64,000 nt of DNA from DATBDE01 sp045805605. Its GTDB lineage: Bacteria; Actinomycetota; Thermoleophilia; Solirubrobacterales; Solirubrobacteraceae. Positions 39,019 through 47,555 of the stretch are shown here, in pieces (within the stretch, counting starts at the first letter, position 1; every line of letters starts with the position of its first letter). The notes under the pieces were generated by a model. The model made no database searches, was not told where the DNA came from, and worked only from the letters and a program-made list of their open reading frames with translations. The translations under genes were made by a program, and so were the position numbers. The stretch spans positions 1 to 64,000 of the forward strand of contig JBJMKX010000074.1 of NCBI GenBank assembly GCA_045805605.1, read 5' to 3'.

Positions 39019-41279
39019 CCCGTGCCTTCACGCTCGCGGTCGCGCGGATTCGCTCCCGCCCCGCCCGCACGGCGCTCGCCGCGGTGGGCATCGCCGCCGC
39101 CGGCGCGATGGCGGGCGCCGCCCTGACCGTCAGCGTCGCGCTGACGACCGGCTTCGACCGCGCGGCGGATCGCGCCGACCTCCCCGACGTGATCGCCAGG
39201 TTCAACGACCGGTCGCCGAGCGTCGTCGACCGCCGCGTGCGCGCGCTCCCCAACCTGGACGCCCGCTCGCTGCGGCTCGAGATCACCGGCGTCCACCTGT
39301 CGGGCCGCGGCCGGCGCACCGGCAAGGGCTCGCTCGAGGTGCTGATGGCGGGGCGGCGCCGCGGCTACGCGGTGGTCGAGGGCCGCGACGTGTCCGATGC
39401 GCGCGGGGACGAGGTCGCCGTCGAGCGCGGACTGGCCGACCAGTTCGGCCTGCATGTCGGGGACAAGCTGCACATCGGGCAGGTCACGACGCGGGTGGTC
39501 GGGATCGCGGTGGGGCCGGACAACGTCGCCTTCCCGCTCGCCCGCACCGCGCGCGTGTACGTGCCGGGCGGGCCCCTGGTGCGGCGGTTCGGGCCGGCCC
39601 CGGTCAACGTGGCGGAGCTGTGGCTCCGCAACCCCGGCAAGCTCGACGAAGTGCTCACCCAGGCCCGGGCGGTCGCATACGGGCTGCGCGACCTGCGCTT
39701 CATCACCCGGGGCGGCGTGCGCGCGACCCTGGACCAGGCGGCGGGGCTGATCGTGGCGCTGCTGGTCGCGTTCGCGCTGGTGACGCTGGGCGCCGCCGCG
39801 CTCATGCTCGCCGCCTCGGCCCAGGCCGAGGTGCAGCGGCGGCTGCGCACGATCGGGGTCCAGCGGGCGCTGGGCTTCTCGCGCGGGCAGGTCACGCTGC
39901 AGCACGCCGTGGAGGGGGCGGTGGTCGCGGTGCCGGCCGCGTGCGCCGGCGTGGCCCTCGGCGCGCTGGCAGCGAGCGGCCCGGCCGGCGACCTGCTCGC
40001 GACGCTGAACGAGCTGCCGCCAGGAGCGGCCCTGCTGCCGTGGCTGGCGGGCGCGGCGCTGGCGATCGTGGCCGTGGTGGCGGGCGCGTCGGCGTGGCCG
40101 GCGTGGCGGGCGGCGAGCCGGCCCCCGACCGAGGTGATGCGGGGCGGCGACCTCGGCCGGCCGCGGCGCGCGCGCAAGCGGGTGCATACGGGTGGCGGCT
40201 ACTTCGCGCTGGGCGCGCGCCTGGCCAGCGCGCGGCGCGGGCGGCTCGCCGCCACCGTCGCCGCCCTCGGCGCCGCCGTCGCGGTCGTACTGCTGATGCT
40301 CTCGCTCGCCGCGCTGCTCGACCGGCTCAAGGAGGATCCGGCGCTGCTTGGCCGCCGCTACCAGCTCACGGTCGCCGGCAGCATCGCCGACCGGCAGGTG
40401 ATCGCCCAGGTGCCGGGCGTGGCCGCGGTCGGCGAGCGCTACTTCGTCGACGGCGCCGACGCGTTCGCCCTCGGCCAGCCCGTGCGCCTGATCGCCTATC
40501 CCGGCGACCACACCCGCTTCGAGTCGCCGCCGCTGGCGTCCGGGCGCCGCGTCGCGGCGCCGAACGAGGCCGAGGTCGGGCTCGGCCTCGCCCAGGCGCT
40601 CGGGCTCGAGCTGGGCACGACGCTGGCGGTGGAGCTCCAGGGCGGCGAGGCCCGTTTCCGCGTCGTCGGGATCGACCGGGCGCTCGACAACGAGGGTCGC
40701 ATCGCCTACGTGCAGCCGCCGCGGGTGGTGCGCGCCGACCCCGGGCTCCTGCCGAGCCTCGCCGTCCGCGTGACGCCGGGGACCGACCCGAACACGGTCG
40801 CCGCACGCCTGACCGCGCTCGGGATGCCGCCCCAGCGCGCGGGCGGGGCGACGACGTCCAACGCCGCCTTCCTCGGCGTGCTCGCCGACGTGCTGCGGGT
40901 GCTGGCCGGCCTGACCGCGATCGTGTGCCTGTACGCGCTGTTGCAGGGGCTGGCGCTGACCGCCCGCGAGCGGCGTGGCACCGTGGCGGTCCTGCGCGCG
41001 ACCGGGGCGGGCCGCCGACAGGTGGCGGCCCTGTTCACCGGAGCGGCCGTCGCCGCGGTCGTGCCGGCGCTGCTCGTCGGCGTGGCCGTCCACCAGTGGC
41101 TGCTGGCGCCGGCCGTGGCGGGCATGGCCGCCGGCTACGCGGACCTGCCGGTCAACGCCGGTGCGGGAGAGCTGGCGGTCGTGGCCGTCGGCCTGGCCGC
41201 GCTTGGGCTGGGCGCGGCGGCGTGGATGACCCGGCGCGCGGGCCGCGAGCCCGTCGTGGTGGGACTGCGGGAGGAGTGA
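39015..41279 (+). CDS. FtsX-type ABC permease (two FtsX domains)
   Basis: 754 residues from ATG 39015. The first membrane helix (ARTALAAVGIAAAGAMAGAALTV) is followed by a large extracytoplasmic MacB-like domain (about 200 residues). Three helices around 240-370 form the first FtsX domain (IVALLVAFALVTLGAAALML, TIGVQRALGFSRGQV). A second copy follows, with another helix near RGRLAATVAALGAAVAVVLLMLSLAALL and the C-terminal triplet with TVAVLRATGAGRRQVAALFTG. This duplicated layout is common in actinobacterial mechanotransmission exporters of lipoproteins or peptides. The stop overlaps the next gene. Confidence 0.9.
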   Translation: MTRAFTLAVARIRSRPARTALAAVGIAAAGAMAGAALTVSVALTTGFDRAADRADLPDVIARFNDRSPSVVDRRVRALPNLDARSLRLEITGVHLSGRGRRTGKGSLEVLMAGRRRGYAVVEGRDVSDARGDEVAVERGLADQFGLHVGDKLHIGQVTTRVVGIAVGPDNVAFPLARTARVYVPGGPLVRRFGPAPVNVAELWLRNPGKLDEVLTQARAVAYGLRDLRFITRGGVRATLDQAAGLIVALLVAFALVTLGAAALMLAASAQAEVQRRLRTIGVQRALGFSRGQVTLQHAVEGAVVAVPAACAGVALGALAASGPAGDLLATLNELPPGAALLPWLAGAALAIVAVVAGASAWPAWRAASRPPTEVMRGGDLGRPRRARKRVHTGGGYFALGARLASARRGRLAATVAALGAAVAVVLLMLSLAALLDRLKEDPALLGRRYQLTVAGSIADRQVIAQVPGVAAVGERYFVDGADAFALGQPVRLIAYPGDHTRFESPPLASGRRVAAPNEAEVGLGLAQALGLELGTTLAVELQGGEARFRVVGIDRALDNEGRIAYVQPPRVVRADPGLLPSLAVRVTPGTDPNTVAARLTALGMPPQRAGGATTSNAAFLGVLADVLRVLAGLTAIVCLYALLQGLALTARERRGTVAVLRATGAGRRQVAALFTGAAVAAVVPALLVGVAVHQWLLAPAVAGMAAGYADLPVNAGAGELAVVAVGLAALGLGAAAWMTRRAGREPVVVGLREE

Positions 41280-42775
41280 TGCGGCCGACCGTCGCGTTCC
41301 TCCTCGGCCTCGCCCTGGTCGCGGCCGGCTGCGGCGCCACGGCCGATCGCGAGCGCTCCTCGGCCGCCACCTCCACCCTCCGCGCCACCTGGGTCGACCG
41401 GCACGGCGACGGCACGCTCGCACTCGGGCCCGGCCGGCCGATGGTCGCGCGCACCGATCTCGCCCCCGCCGCCCGTCCCGGCCGCACGCTGGCCACGGTC
41501 GCGTTCTTCACCGACGCCCACGTGCGCGACGCCGAGTCGCCCGCCCGCGCCGGGCTGCTCGACCGGCTCGGGCCGCCGTTCAACTCGACCTTCCGCCCCC
41601 AGGAGGCCCTGAGCGCCCAGGTGCTGGCCGGCGCCGTGCGCGCGATCGACGCTGCTCGCCCGGACGCGGTCGTCGAGGGCGGCGACCTGATCGACAACGA
41701 CGAAGCCGACGAGCTCGACCGCGGCCTGCAGGTGCTGCACGGCGGCATGGTGCGCCCCGACTCGGGGGCGCGGGGGTACGAGGGGCCGCAGAGCTCCACC
41801 GATGCCGATCCCGGCTTCTACCGTCCGGGCGTCGACGCCCCGCGCCATCCCGACCTGCTGCGCCGGGCCATCGCGCCGTTCCGTTCCCCCGGCCTGCGCG
41901 CGCCCTGGTTCCCGGTCGTCGGCAACCACGACGTCCTCGTCCAGGGCGTGGTCCCGCCCTCGCCGGCGCTCGAGCGCCTGGCCGTCGGCGACCGCCGCCT
42001 CGTCGAGCCCGACCGCAGCCAGCTGCGCGCCGCGCGCCGGCTCAGGGACGACCCGACCGCCGCCGTCGCCAGCCTGCTGCGCGGCGGCCTGCCCGGCCGC
42101 ACGAGCCGCATCGCCCCCGATCCCCGCCGCCGCCTCCTGCGCCCCGAGGAGCTCGTCGACCGGCTCCGCGCGAGCAGCGCCGCGCCCGACCGCGGGGGTC
42201 CCCGCCTCGACTACACCTTCGACGTCGGTCGCTTCGTCCGCGGCATCGTCCTCGACGGCATCCGCCGCGACGCCAACGCCTTCACGCTCGCGCCGGCGCA
42301 CCTCGGCTGGCTCGCGCGCCAGCTCCGCGCCGCCGGGCGCCGGTGGGTGCTCCTCTTCTCGCACACGCCGCTTGACCGCACGCCGTCGGGCCGCGCCGCC
42401 CTGGCGCTGCTCGACCGCGACCCGCACGTCGTCGCCGCGCTGGCCGGCGACACCCACCACAACCGCATCGCCCCGCGCCGCACGCGCGCCGGCGGCTACT
42501 GGCTGATCGAGACCGGCTCGCTGGCCGATTGGCCGATGCAGTCGCGCATGCTGCGCCTCATGCAGACCAAGCGGGGCCTGGCTTTGCAGACCTGGATGCT
42601 CGACACCGCCGGCGGGCCGGAGTCCCTGCCGGGCATCGCCCGTCAGCTGGCCTACCTCGACGCCCAGGGCGGGCGCCCGAACGGCTTTGCGGGCGGCCGC
42701 CGGGACCGCAACGCTGTGCTGTACCTCGACAAGCGCCCAGCTCGCCGCGGAACGCCTCCTCCGGCGAGAGCGTGA
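41279..42775 (+). CDS. Calcineurin-like phosphoesterase lipoprotein
   Basis: 498 residues from ATG 41279. Lipobox GLALVAAGCGATAD. Metal-site motifs are spread through the sequence: FFTDAHVRD, VEGGDLIDND, VVGNHDVLV, FSHTPLD and GDTHHNR. These are the five blocks of the calcineurin-like (metallophosphoesterase) fold. It is probably extracytoplasmic. Overlap with the FtsX permease gene suggests it is exported or controlled together with that ABC system. The substrate is unknown. Confidence 0.85.
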   Translation: MRPTVAFLLGLALVAAGCGATADRERSSAATSTLRATWVDRHGDGTLALGPGRPMVARTDLAPAARPGRTLATVAFFTDAHVRDAESPARAGLLDRLGPPFNSTFRPQEALSAQVLAGAVRAIDAARPDAVVEGGDLIDNDEADELDRGLQVLHGGMVRPDSGARGYEGPQSSTDADPGFYRPGVDAPRHPDLLRRAIAPFRSPGLRAPWFPVVGNHDVLVQGVVPPSPALERLAVGDRRLVEPDRSQLRAARRLRDDPTAAVASLLRGGLPGRTSRIAPDPRRRLLRPEELVDRLRASSAAPDRGGPRLDYTFDVGRFVRGIVLDGIRRDANAFTLAPAHLGWLARQLRAAGRRWVLLFSHTPLDRTPSGRAALALLDRDPHVVAALAGDTHHNRIAPRRTRAGGYWLIETGSLADWPMQSRMLRLMQTKRGLALQTWMLDTAGGPESLPGIARQLAYLDAQGGRPNGFAGGRRDRNAVLYLDKRPARRGTPPPARA

Positions 42776-42820
42776 GGTCCATGCGTCCCGATTTAACACC
42801 GGCGCGTAGCTTGGTGAGCC

Positions 42821-43615
42821 GTGCCCTACCACTGGTCCTTCGCGATCCTCGTGCTCGTCCAGGCCGCGCTCGTCGCCCTGCCGCGCGCGGGCGCGGTTGC
42901 GGTGCCCGCGCTTGCCCGCCTGCGCAGCCGCTGGTGGGCGCTCATCCCGCTTGCCTCGATCGTCGCCGTCGTGGTCGCCGTCTCGCCCGGCGACGGCAAC
43001 GGGCAGCGCCTCGCGTGGCTGGCGCTGGTCACGACGCCCCCGCTCGCGGTCGTGGCCCTTGGCTGGGGCATGCGCGGCGCGCGCGTCTGGCTGGCGGCCC
43101 TCGTCGTGCCGATGTTCGCCCTCGCCTGGAGCGAGGGTGGCACGGTCGCCGGCGACCTCGCGGCCCTCGCGCTGACCGCCCTCGGCTGCCTGACCCTCGG
43201 CGTGCTGCTCGCCGCGGTGGCGCCTCCGCGCTGGCTGCGCTGGGGGATCGTGGCCATGGCGGTGGTCGACGCGGTGCTCGTGCTCTCCGACAACCTGCAG
43301 CCCGCCGCCCACGCCCTCGACATCGCCGGGACCGCCGGCGGACTGCCGCAGTTGCAGCGGGCGGCGCTGGACGGGGCGACGATGGGCTATGGCGACCTGT
43401 TCATCGCGGCGGCACTCGGCGGCGTGCTCGCACGCCAGGCCCGGCCGCAGGGTCGCATCGCCGTGGCCATGGCGCTCATCGGCCTGGCCTTCGGGCTGCT
43501 CTTCTGGGTGCTCGACACCCTGCCGGCCACCGTCCCGGTGGCGCTGGCCCTGGGCGTGGATGCCTGGCTGGCCGCGCCTCGGCCGGCGCCGCGTGCGGCG
43601 CCGGGCACGCCCTAA
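42821..43615 (+). CDS. Polytopic membrane protein with a GYGD motif, possible GxGD protease-like
   Basis: 264 residues with seven or more hydrophobic segments. Three features recall presenilin/SPP intramembrane aspartyl proteases. Asp150 lies inside a helix (GIVAMAVVDAVLVL). GYGD at 189-192 starts the next helix (DGATMGYGDLFIAAALGG). A proline-containing helix (TLPATVPVALAL, about 233-244) stands where the PAL motif would be. The order matches helices 6, 7 and 9 of that fold, but no clear family call is possible. Alternatively it is an unrelated membrane protein. It follows the phosphoesterase after 45 bases. Confidence 0.65.
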   Translation: MPYHWSFAILVLVQAALVALPRAGAVAVPALARLRSRWWALIPLASIVAVVVAVSPGDGNGQRLAWLALVTTPPLAVVALGWGMRGARVWLAALVVPMFALAWSEGGTVAGDLAALALTALGCLTLGVLLAAVAPPRWLRWGIVAMAVVDAVLVLSDNLQPAAHALDIAGTAGGLPQLQRAALDGATMGYGDLFIAAALGGVLARQARPQGRIAVAMALIGLAFGLLFWVLDTLPATVPVALALGVDAWLAAPRPAPRAAPGTP

Positions 43616-43650
43616 GGCCGGGAGGACGGCCCGGAAGCAGAAGCGGGCAG

Positions 43651-43671
43651 ATAGTTGGTGTCATCAACTAT
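43651..43671. promoter_or_regulatory. MarR-type operator upstream of ABC exporter
   Basis: ATAGTTGGTGTCATCAACTAT is palindromic at 9 of 10 paired positions, with 7-bp perfect outer arms. The TAGTTG/CAACTA arms are classic for MarR-family sites. It ends 16 bases before the exporter start codon. The MarR gene at 48.5-49.0 kb has the related GTTGATGA in its own start region. Confidence 0.7.
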
Positions 43672-43687
43672 TTGCTAGCCTTGCGGC

Positions 43688-45454
43688 ATGCCGCGCGCCA
43701 CGCTTCGTCGCATCCGTCCCCTCTTCCGCCCGTACCGCGGGCGGCTCCTGGCGGTCGTGGCGCTGATCGTGACCTCGGCGGGGCTGGGGATGATTTCGCC
43801 CTTCCTGCTGCGCGACGTGCTCGACAAGGCGATCCCCGAGCGCGACACCGCGCTGCTCACCGGGCTTGTCGCCGGAATGATCGGCATCGCGATCGTCACC
43901 CAGGTGCTTGGCGTCGGCCAGACGTGGCTCAGCAACCTGGTCGGCCAGCGGGTCATGCACGACCTGCGCACGCGCGTGTACCGGCACCTGCAGCGCCTCT
44001 CGCTCGCGTTCTTCACCCGCACGCGCACGGGCGAGGTGCAGTCCCGCATTGCCAACGACATCGGCGGCGTCGAGACCGTGGTGACCAGCACGGCGACGTC
44101 GATCGCCTCCAACCTCACCACGGTCATCGCCACCGTGGTGGCGATGTTCCTACTCGACTGGCGCCTGGCGGTCTTCGCGCTGATCCTGCTGCCGCTCTTC
44201 GTGCTGCTGACCAAGCGCGTCGGCGCCCAGCGTAGGCGCATCGCCGCCGAGCGCCAGGAGTCGATGGCCGACATCTCCAGCCTCGTCCAGGAGTCGCTGT
44301 CGGTCTCGGGGATCCTGCTCGGCAAGACGATGGGCCGCGCGCCCGACCTCGCCGAGCGGTTCCGACGCGAGTCCTCCCGGCTGTCCGACCTCGAGGTGCG
44401 GTCGCGCATGGCCGGGCGCTGGGTGATGGCCAGCGTGCAGGCGACCTTCGCGATCATGCCGGCGCTCGTCTACTGGGCGGCCGGCATGGACCTCGGCGGC
44501 GCGGCTATCTCGATCGGCACGCTGGTCGCCTTCACCACGCTGCAGACGCGGCTGTTCTTCCCGCTCGGCCAGCTGCTGCAGGTGCAGGTCGACCTGCAGA
44601 CATCGCTGGCGCTGTTCGAGCGCGTGTTCGAGTACCTCGACCTGCCGGTGGAGATCATCGAGCGCCACGGCGCCCGCACCTTGGAGCGCGGCGCGATCCG
44701 CGGTGACATCGCCTTCGAGGACGTGTGGTTCCGCTACGCGCCCGACGGCGAGTGGACCATTGCCGGGGCGTCGTTCGCGGTGCCGCGCGGCACCAAGACG
44801 GCGATCGTCGGCGAGACCGGCTCCGGCAAGACCACGCTCGGCTACCTCCTCGCGCGCCTGTACGAGCCCGAGCGCGGGCGGGTGACCATCGACGGCACGG
44901 ACATCGCCGACTTGACCTTTGCCTCGCTGGCCGACGCGGTCGGCGTCGTCGCCCAGGAGACCTACCTGTTCCACGCCAGCGTGCGCGAGAACCTGCGCTT
45001 CGCCCGGCCCGAAGCCACCGATGAGGACATCGAGCAGGCCGCGCGCGCGGCGCGCATCCACGACCTCATCGCCTCGCTGCCCGACGGCTACGACACCGTC
45101 GTGGGCGAGCGCGGCTACCGGTTCAGCGGGGGCGAGAAGCAGCGCATCGCGATCGCGCGGACGATCCTGCGCAACCCCCCCGTGCTGCTGCTCGACGAGG
45201 CCACCAGCGCGCTCGACACCGAGACCGAGCGGGCGGTGCAGGCGGCGCTCGACGACCTGGCCGAGGGCCGCACGACGGTCGCCATCGCCCACCGGCTCTC
45301 GACGATCCGCGACGCCGACCAGATCCTCGTCCTGGACGAAGGCGAGATCGTCGAGCGCGGCACCCACGAGGAGCTGCTCGCACGCGACGGCCGCTACGCG
45401 GCCCTGGTCGCGCGCGACCACGGCGCCGAGCGGCCCGACCTCGTCGCGGCCTAG
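43688..45454 (+). CDS. ABC exporter, fused membrane and ATPase domains
   Basis: 588 residues. The N-terminal type IV ABC membrane domain has six helices (LLAVVALIVTSAGLGMISPF, LLTGLVAGMIGIAIVTQVLG, VTSTATSIASNLTTVIATVVAMFLL and others). The ATPase domain has Walker A GETGSGKTT, Q-loop VVAQETYLFHASVRENL, signature FSGGEKQRIAIARTIL, Walker B VLLLDEATSALD and H-loop IAHRLSTI. It is an MsbA/LmrA-like half-transporter working as a homodimer, probably multidrug or lipid export. A MarR-type operator is directly upstream. The stop lies in a CTAG-containing palindrome with the convergent GH3 gene. Confidence 0.95.
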   Translation: MPRATLRRIRPLFRPYRGRLLAVVALIVTSAGLGMISPFLLRDVLDKAIPERDTALLTGLVAGMIGIAIVTQVLGVGQTWLSNLVGQRVMHDLRTRVYRHLQRLSLAFFTRTRTGEVQSRIANDIGGVETVVTSTATSIASNLTTVIATVVAMFLLDWRLAVFALILLPLFVLLTKRVGAQRRRIAAERQESMADISSLVQESLSVSGILLGKTMGRAPDLAERFRRESSRLSDLEVRSRMAGRWVMASVQATFAIMPALVYWAAGMDLGGAAISIGTLVAFTTLQTRLFFPLGQLLQVQVDLQTSLALFERVFEYLDLPVEIIERHGARTLERGAIRGDIAFEDVWFRYAPDGEWTIAGASFAVPRGTKTAIVGETGSGKTTLGYLLARLYEPERGRVTIDGTDIADLTFASLADAVGVVAQETYLFHASVRENLRFARPEATDEDIEQAARAARIHDLIASLPDGYDTVVGERGYRFSGGEKQRIAIARTILRNPPVLLLDEATSALDTETERAVQAALDDLAEGRTTVAIAHRLSTIRDADQILVLDEGEIVERGTHEELLARDGRYAALVARDHGAERPDLVAA

Positions 45455-45467
45455 TGACTCAGGTCAC

Positions 45468-46622
45468 CTAGCGTCCCACGCGCGAGCGCAGGTCGAGCGT
45501 CCGCCGTGCCGCCGCCTCGAACTCGGCGCGGTCCAGCGTGCCGGCCGACAGCGACCGCTCGAGCGCGCCGGCGGCCGCGAACCCCTGCTCCGCCGACTGG
45601 GCGAACAGGAGCAGGTCGTTGCCGGCGAGGGCCGCTCCCTTGGCGCGGTCGGCGGCGCTCCCCGAGGGGGCGAGCGCCGGCACCTCGAGGTCGTCGGTGA
45701 TGGTGGTGCCGGTGAAGCCCAGTCGCCCGCGCAGCTCGTCGGTGGCGATCTTGCGCGAGAACAGCGCCGGGGTTTCTTCGAGCGCCGGGTAGAGCCCGGT
45801 CGACACCATGACAAGGTCCGTGTGCGCGTCCACGAACGGCGGCTCGTCGACGGCGCGCAGGCGCTCCAGCGGCGCCTCGATCCGGTTGAGGCGCAGGTCC
45901 TCGTCACCGCGGGCGAGGCCGAGCCCGGGCCAGTGCTTGGCACAGCTCAGGACGCCGCTTGCCCGCAGGCCGGCGGCAAAGGCGCCGGCCAGCCGCGTCA
46001 CCCGTGCGGGAGACCCGCCGTAGGAGCGCCCGAGCTTGCGCATGTTCGTGCCCGGCCGGGCGACGTCGACCACCGGCGCAAGATCGAGGTTGATCCCGAC
46101 GCCCTGCAGCGACCGCCCGGTGGCGCGGCCCTCGCTTCGCGCCACGGCCTCGCTGCCGGATCGTCCGACCTCGGCCGGCGAGCGGCGCGGCGGGCCGGGC
46201 AGCCGGCTGACCTGCCCGCCCTCTTGGTCGATCATGACCAGCAGCGGACGGCCGCCGGGGGCGCGCCCGGCGGCGGCCTGGAGATCGGCCGTGAGCGAAC
46301 GGACCTGGCTGCGGGAGCTGACGTTGCGCGCGAACAGGATCACGCCGCCCAGCTCGCCCGCCGCCGCCCGGCGCAGCACCGCTTCCGGCGCGCGCGTTCC
46401 GTCGAAGCCGACCACGACCCGCTGGCCGGCCAGCTGGGCGTCGGACAGGCCGGCGACGGGGTCGGGGGCAGCCTGGATCCGCGCGCCGATCCGCTCGGTC
46501 CACGCGGCGGTCCGTTCCGCCAGCCCGGCGGCCGCGGCGGCCGGGGCCGCCGGGGCGCTGGACAGCGCGAAAGCCAAGATCGCGCCGCCCCACCGCAACC
46601 AACGCTGCGCTTGCAGTGTCAT
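45468..46622 (-). CDS. Secreted GH3-family protein (NagZ-like)
   Basis: 384 residues with an export signal (WLRWGGAILAFALSSAPAAPAAAA). GH3 N-terminal TIM-barrel motifs: GVILFARNV, LLVMIDQEGGQVSRLPGP, GINLDLAPVVDV, SCAKHWPGLG and the nucleophile region TITDDLEVPAL. In NagZ the loop after KHFPG carries an Asp-His dyad (D-S-H) that acts as acid/base. Here the loop reads GLARGDEDLRLNRI with no His, a variant often seen in actinobacterial members. It may therefore be a beta-N-acetylglucosaminidase with altered catalysis, or not hydrolytic. Confidence 0.85.
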   Translation of the reverse strand: MTLQAQRWLRWGGAILAFALSSAPAAPAAAAAGLAERTAAWTERIGARIQAAPDPVAGLSDAQLAGQRVVVGFDGTRAPEAVLRRAAAGELGGVILFARNVSSRSQVRSLTADLQAAAGRAPGGRPLLVMIDQEGGQVSRLPGPPRRSPAEVGRSGSEAVARSEGRATGRSLQGVGINLDLAPVVDVARPGTNMRKLGRSYGGSPARVTRLAGAFAAGLRASGVLSCAKHWPGLGLARGDEDLRLNRIEAPLERLRAVDEPPFVDAHTDLVMVSTGLYPALEETPALFSRKIATDELRGRLGFTGTTITDDLEVPALAPSGSAADRAKGAALAGNDLLLFAQSAEQGFAAAGALERSLSAGTLDRAEFEAAARRTLDLRSRVGR

Positions 46623-46643
46623 GCGTCCAAGAGATTAGGCACG

Positions 46644-47522
46644 ATGCTCCTGCGCGCCCTGCCCCTCATCGCCGCGTTCGCCCTCGGCTCCGCCACCCCG
46701 GCCGCCGCCGCCGGCGACATCGACGCCTACCGCGGCCTGGGCACGTGGGTCTCGATCTACTCGCGCACGACGCTGGCCGACCCGATCGGCACGGCGGTGC
46801 AAATGCGCCGGAACGGCGTGCGCACGCTCTACCTCGAGACGGCGAACTGGCGCCAGAAGGTCGACGTCGTCCGCCCCGGCACGATGGCGGCGATGATCGA
46901 GGCGGCGCACGCGGCGGGAATCAAGGTCGTGGCCTGGTACCTGCCCTCCTACAAGCCGCTGCGCACCGACGTGCGCCGGGCGCTTGCGGCGATCGCCTTC
47001 ACGACGCCGACGGGCCAGCGCTTCGACGGCTTCGCGCTCGACATCGAGGCGACCGAGGTCGGATCGATTCCGCTGCGCAACCGCCTGCAGGGACGCCTCG
47101 CCGCGACCCTGCGGCGCAGCGTGGGCCCCGACTACGCGCTGGGCGCGATCGTGCCCGAGGCGGGGGCCTTGTACTGGCCGGGCTTCCCCTACGCCCAGAC
47201 CGCCCGCTACTTCGATGTCTTCCTGCCGATGGCGTACTTCACCTTCCGCGTCAGCGGCGCGGGGGCGGTGCGCTCCTACGTGGCCCGGAACGTCGCCGCC
47301 ATCAAGGCCGTCGTCGGGCCCGACACCCCCGTACACCCCATCGGGGGCCTGGCCGACGAGGCCACGCCGTCGGAGGTGCGGGCCTACGTGCGGGCGACGC
47401 GCGCGGGCGGGGCGATCGGCGGGAGCCTGTACGACTTCAACGGGACCGCGCCGCAGGCCTGGTCGCTGATGCAGGGGATCCCCCAAGCGGACCGAGTGTC
47501 GACTCCGTCAGCCTCAGGCTGA
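46644..47522 (+). CDS. Secreted TIM-barrel glycosidase-like protein
   Basis: 292 residues from ATG 46644. Signal sequence (LLRALPLIAAFALGSATPAAAA). The body reads as a TIM barrel: LGTWVSIYSRTTL, MRRNGVRTLYLETANWRQ, AHAAGIKVVAWYLPSY, RFDGFALDIEATEVG, YALGAIVPEAGALYWP, FDVFLPMAYFTFRVSGAG and GSLYDFNGTAPQAWSLMQ. The FDGFALDIEA and FLPMAYF strands place acidic residues where GH18/GH-like enzymes have them. Exact family unknown. The last few residues and the stop codon lie in a palindromic repeat. Divergent from the GH3 gene, 21 bases between starts. Confidence 0.72.
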   Translation: MLLRALPLIAAFALGSATPAAAAGDIDAYRGLGTWVSIYSRTTLADPIGTAVQMRRNGVRTLYLETANWRQKVDVVRPGTMAAMIEAAHAAGIKVVAWYLPSYKPLRTDVRRALAAIAFTTPTGQRFDGFALDIEATEVGSIPLRNRLQGRLAATLRRSVGPDYALGAIVPEAGALYWPGFPYAQTARYFDVFLPMAYFTFRVSGAGAVRSYVARNVAAIKAVVGPDTPVHPIGGLADEATPSEVRAYVRATRAGGAIGGSLYDFNGTAPQAWSLMQGIPQADRVSTPSASG

Positions 47523-47536
47523 CTCAGTCGACAGTC
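47494..47536. terminator. Conserved palindromic repeat copy 3 (bidirectional terminator)
   Basis: Arms 47494-47514 and 47516-47536 pair with three mismatches around one loop base. The stem includes GTCGACT/AGTCGAC and GTCAGCCT/AGGCTGAC. The left arm encodes the last residues of the upstream protein, and the TGA stop sits in the right arm. It lies between convergent genes, like copies 1 and 2. Confidence 0.8.
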
Positions 47537-47555
47537 GATGCGGCGGCGTGCGTGG

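Noticed and set aside
45451..45471. Further copy of the 42-bp palindrome
   Set aside because: Only GTGAC/GTCAC pairing and CTAG ends; it lacks the GTGTCGA arms and AGCCTSAGGCT core.
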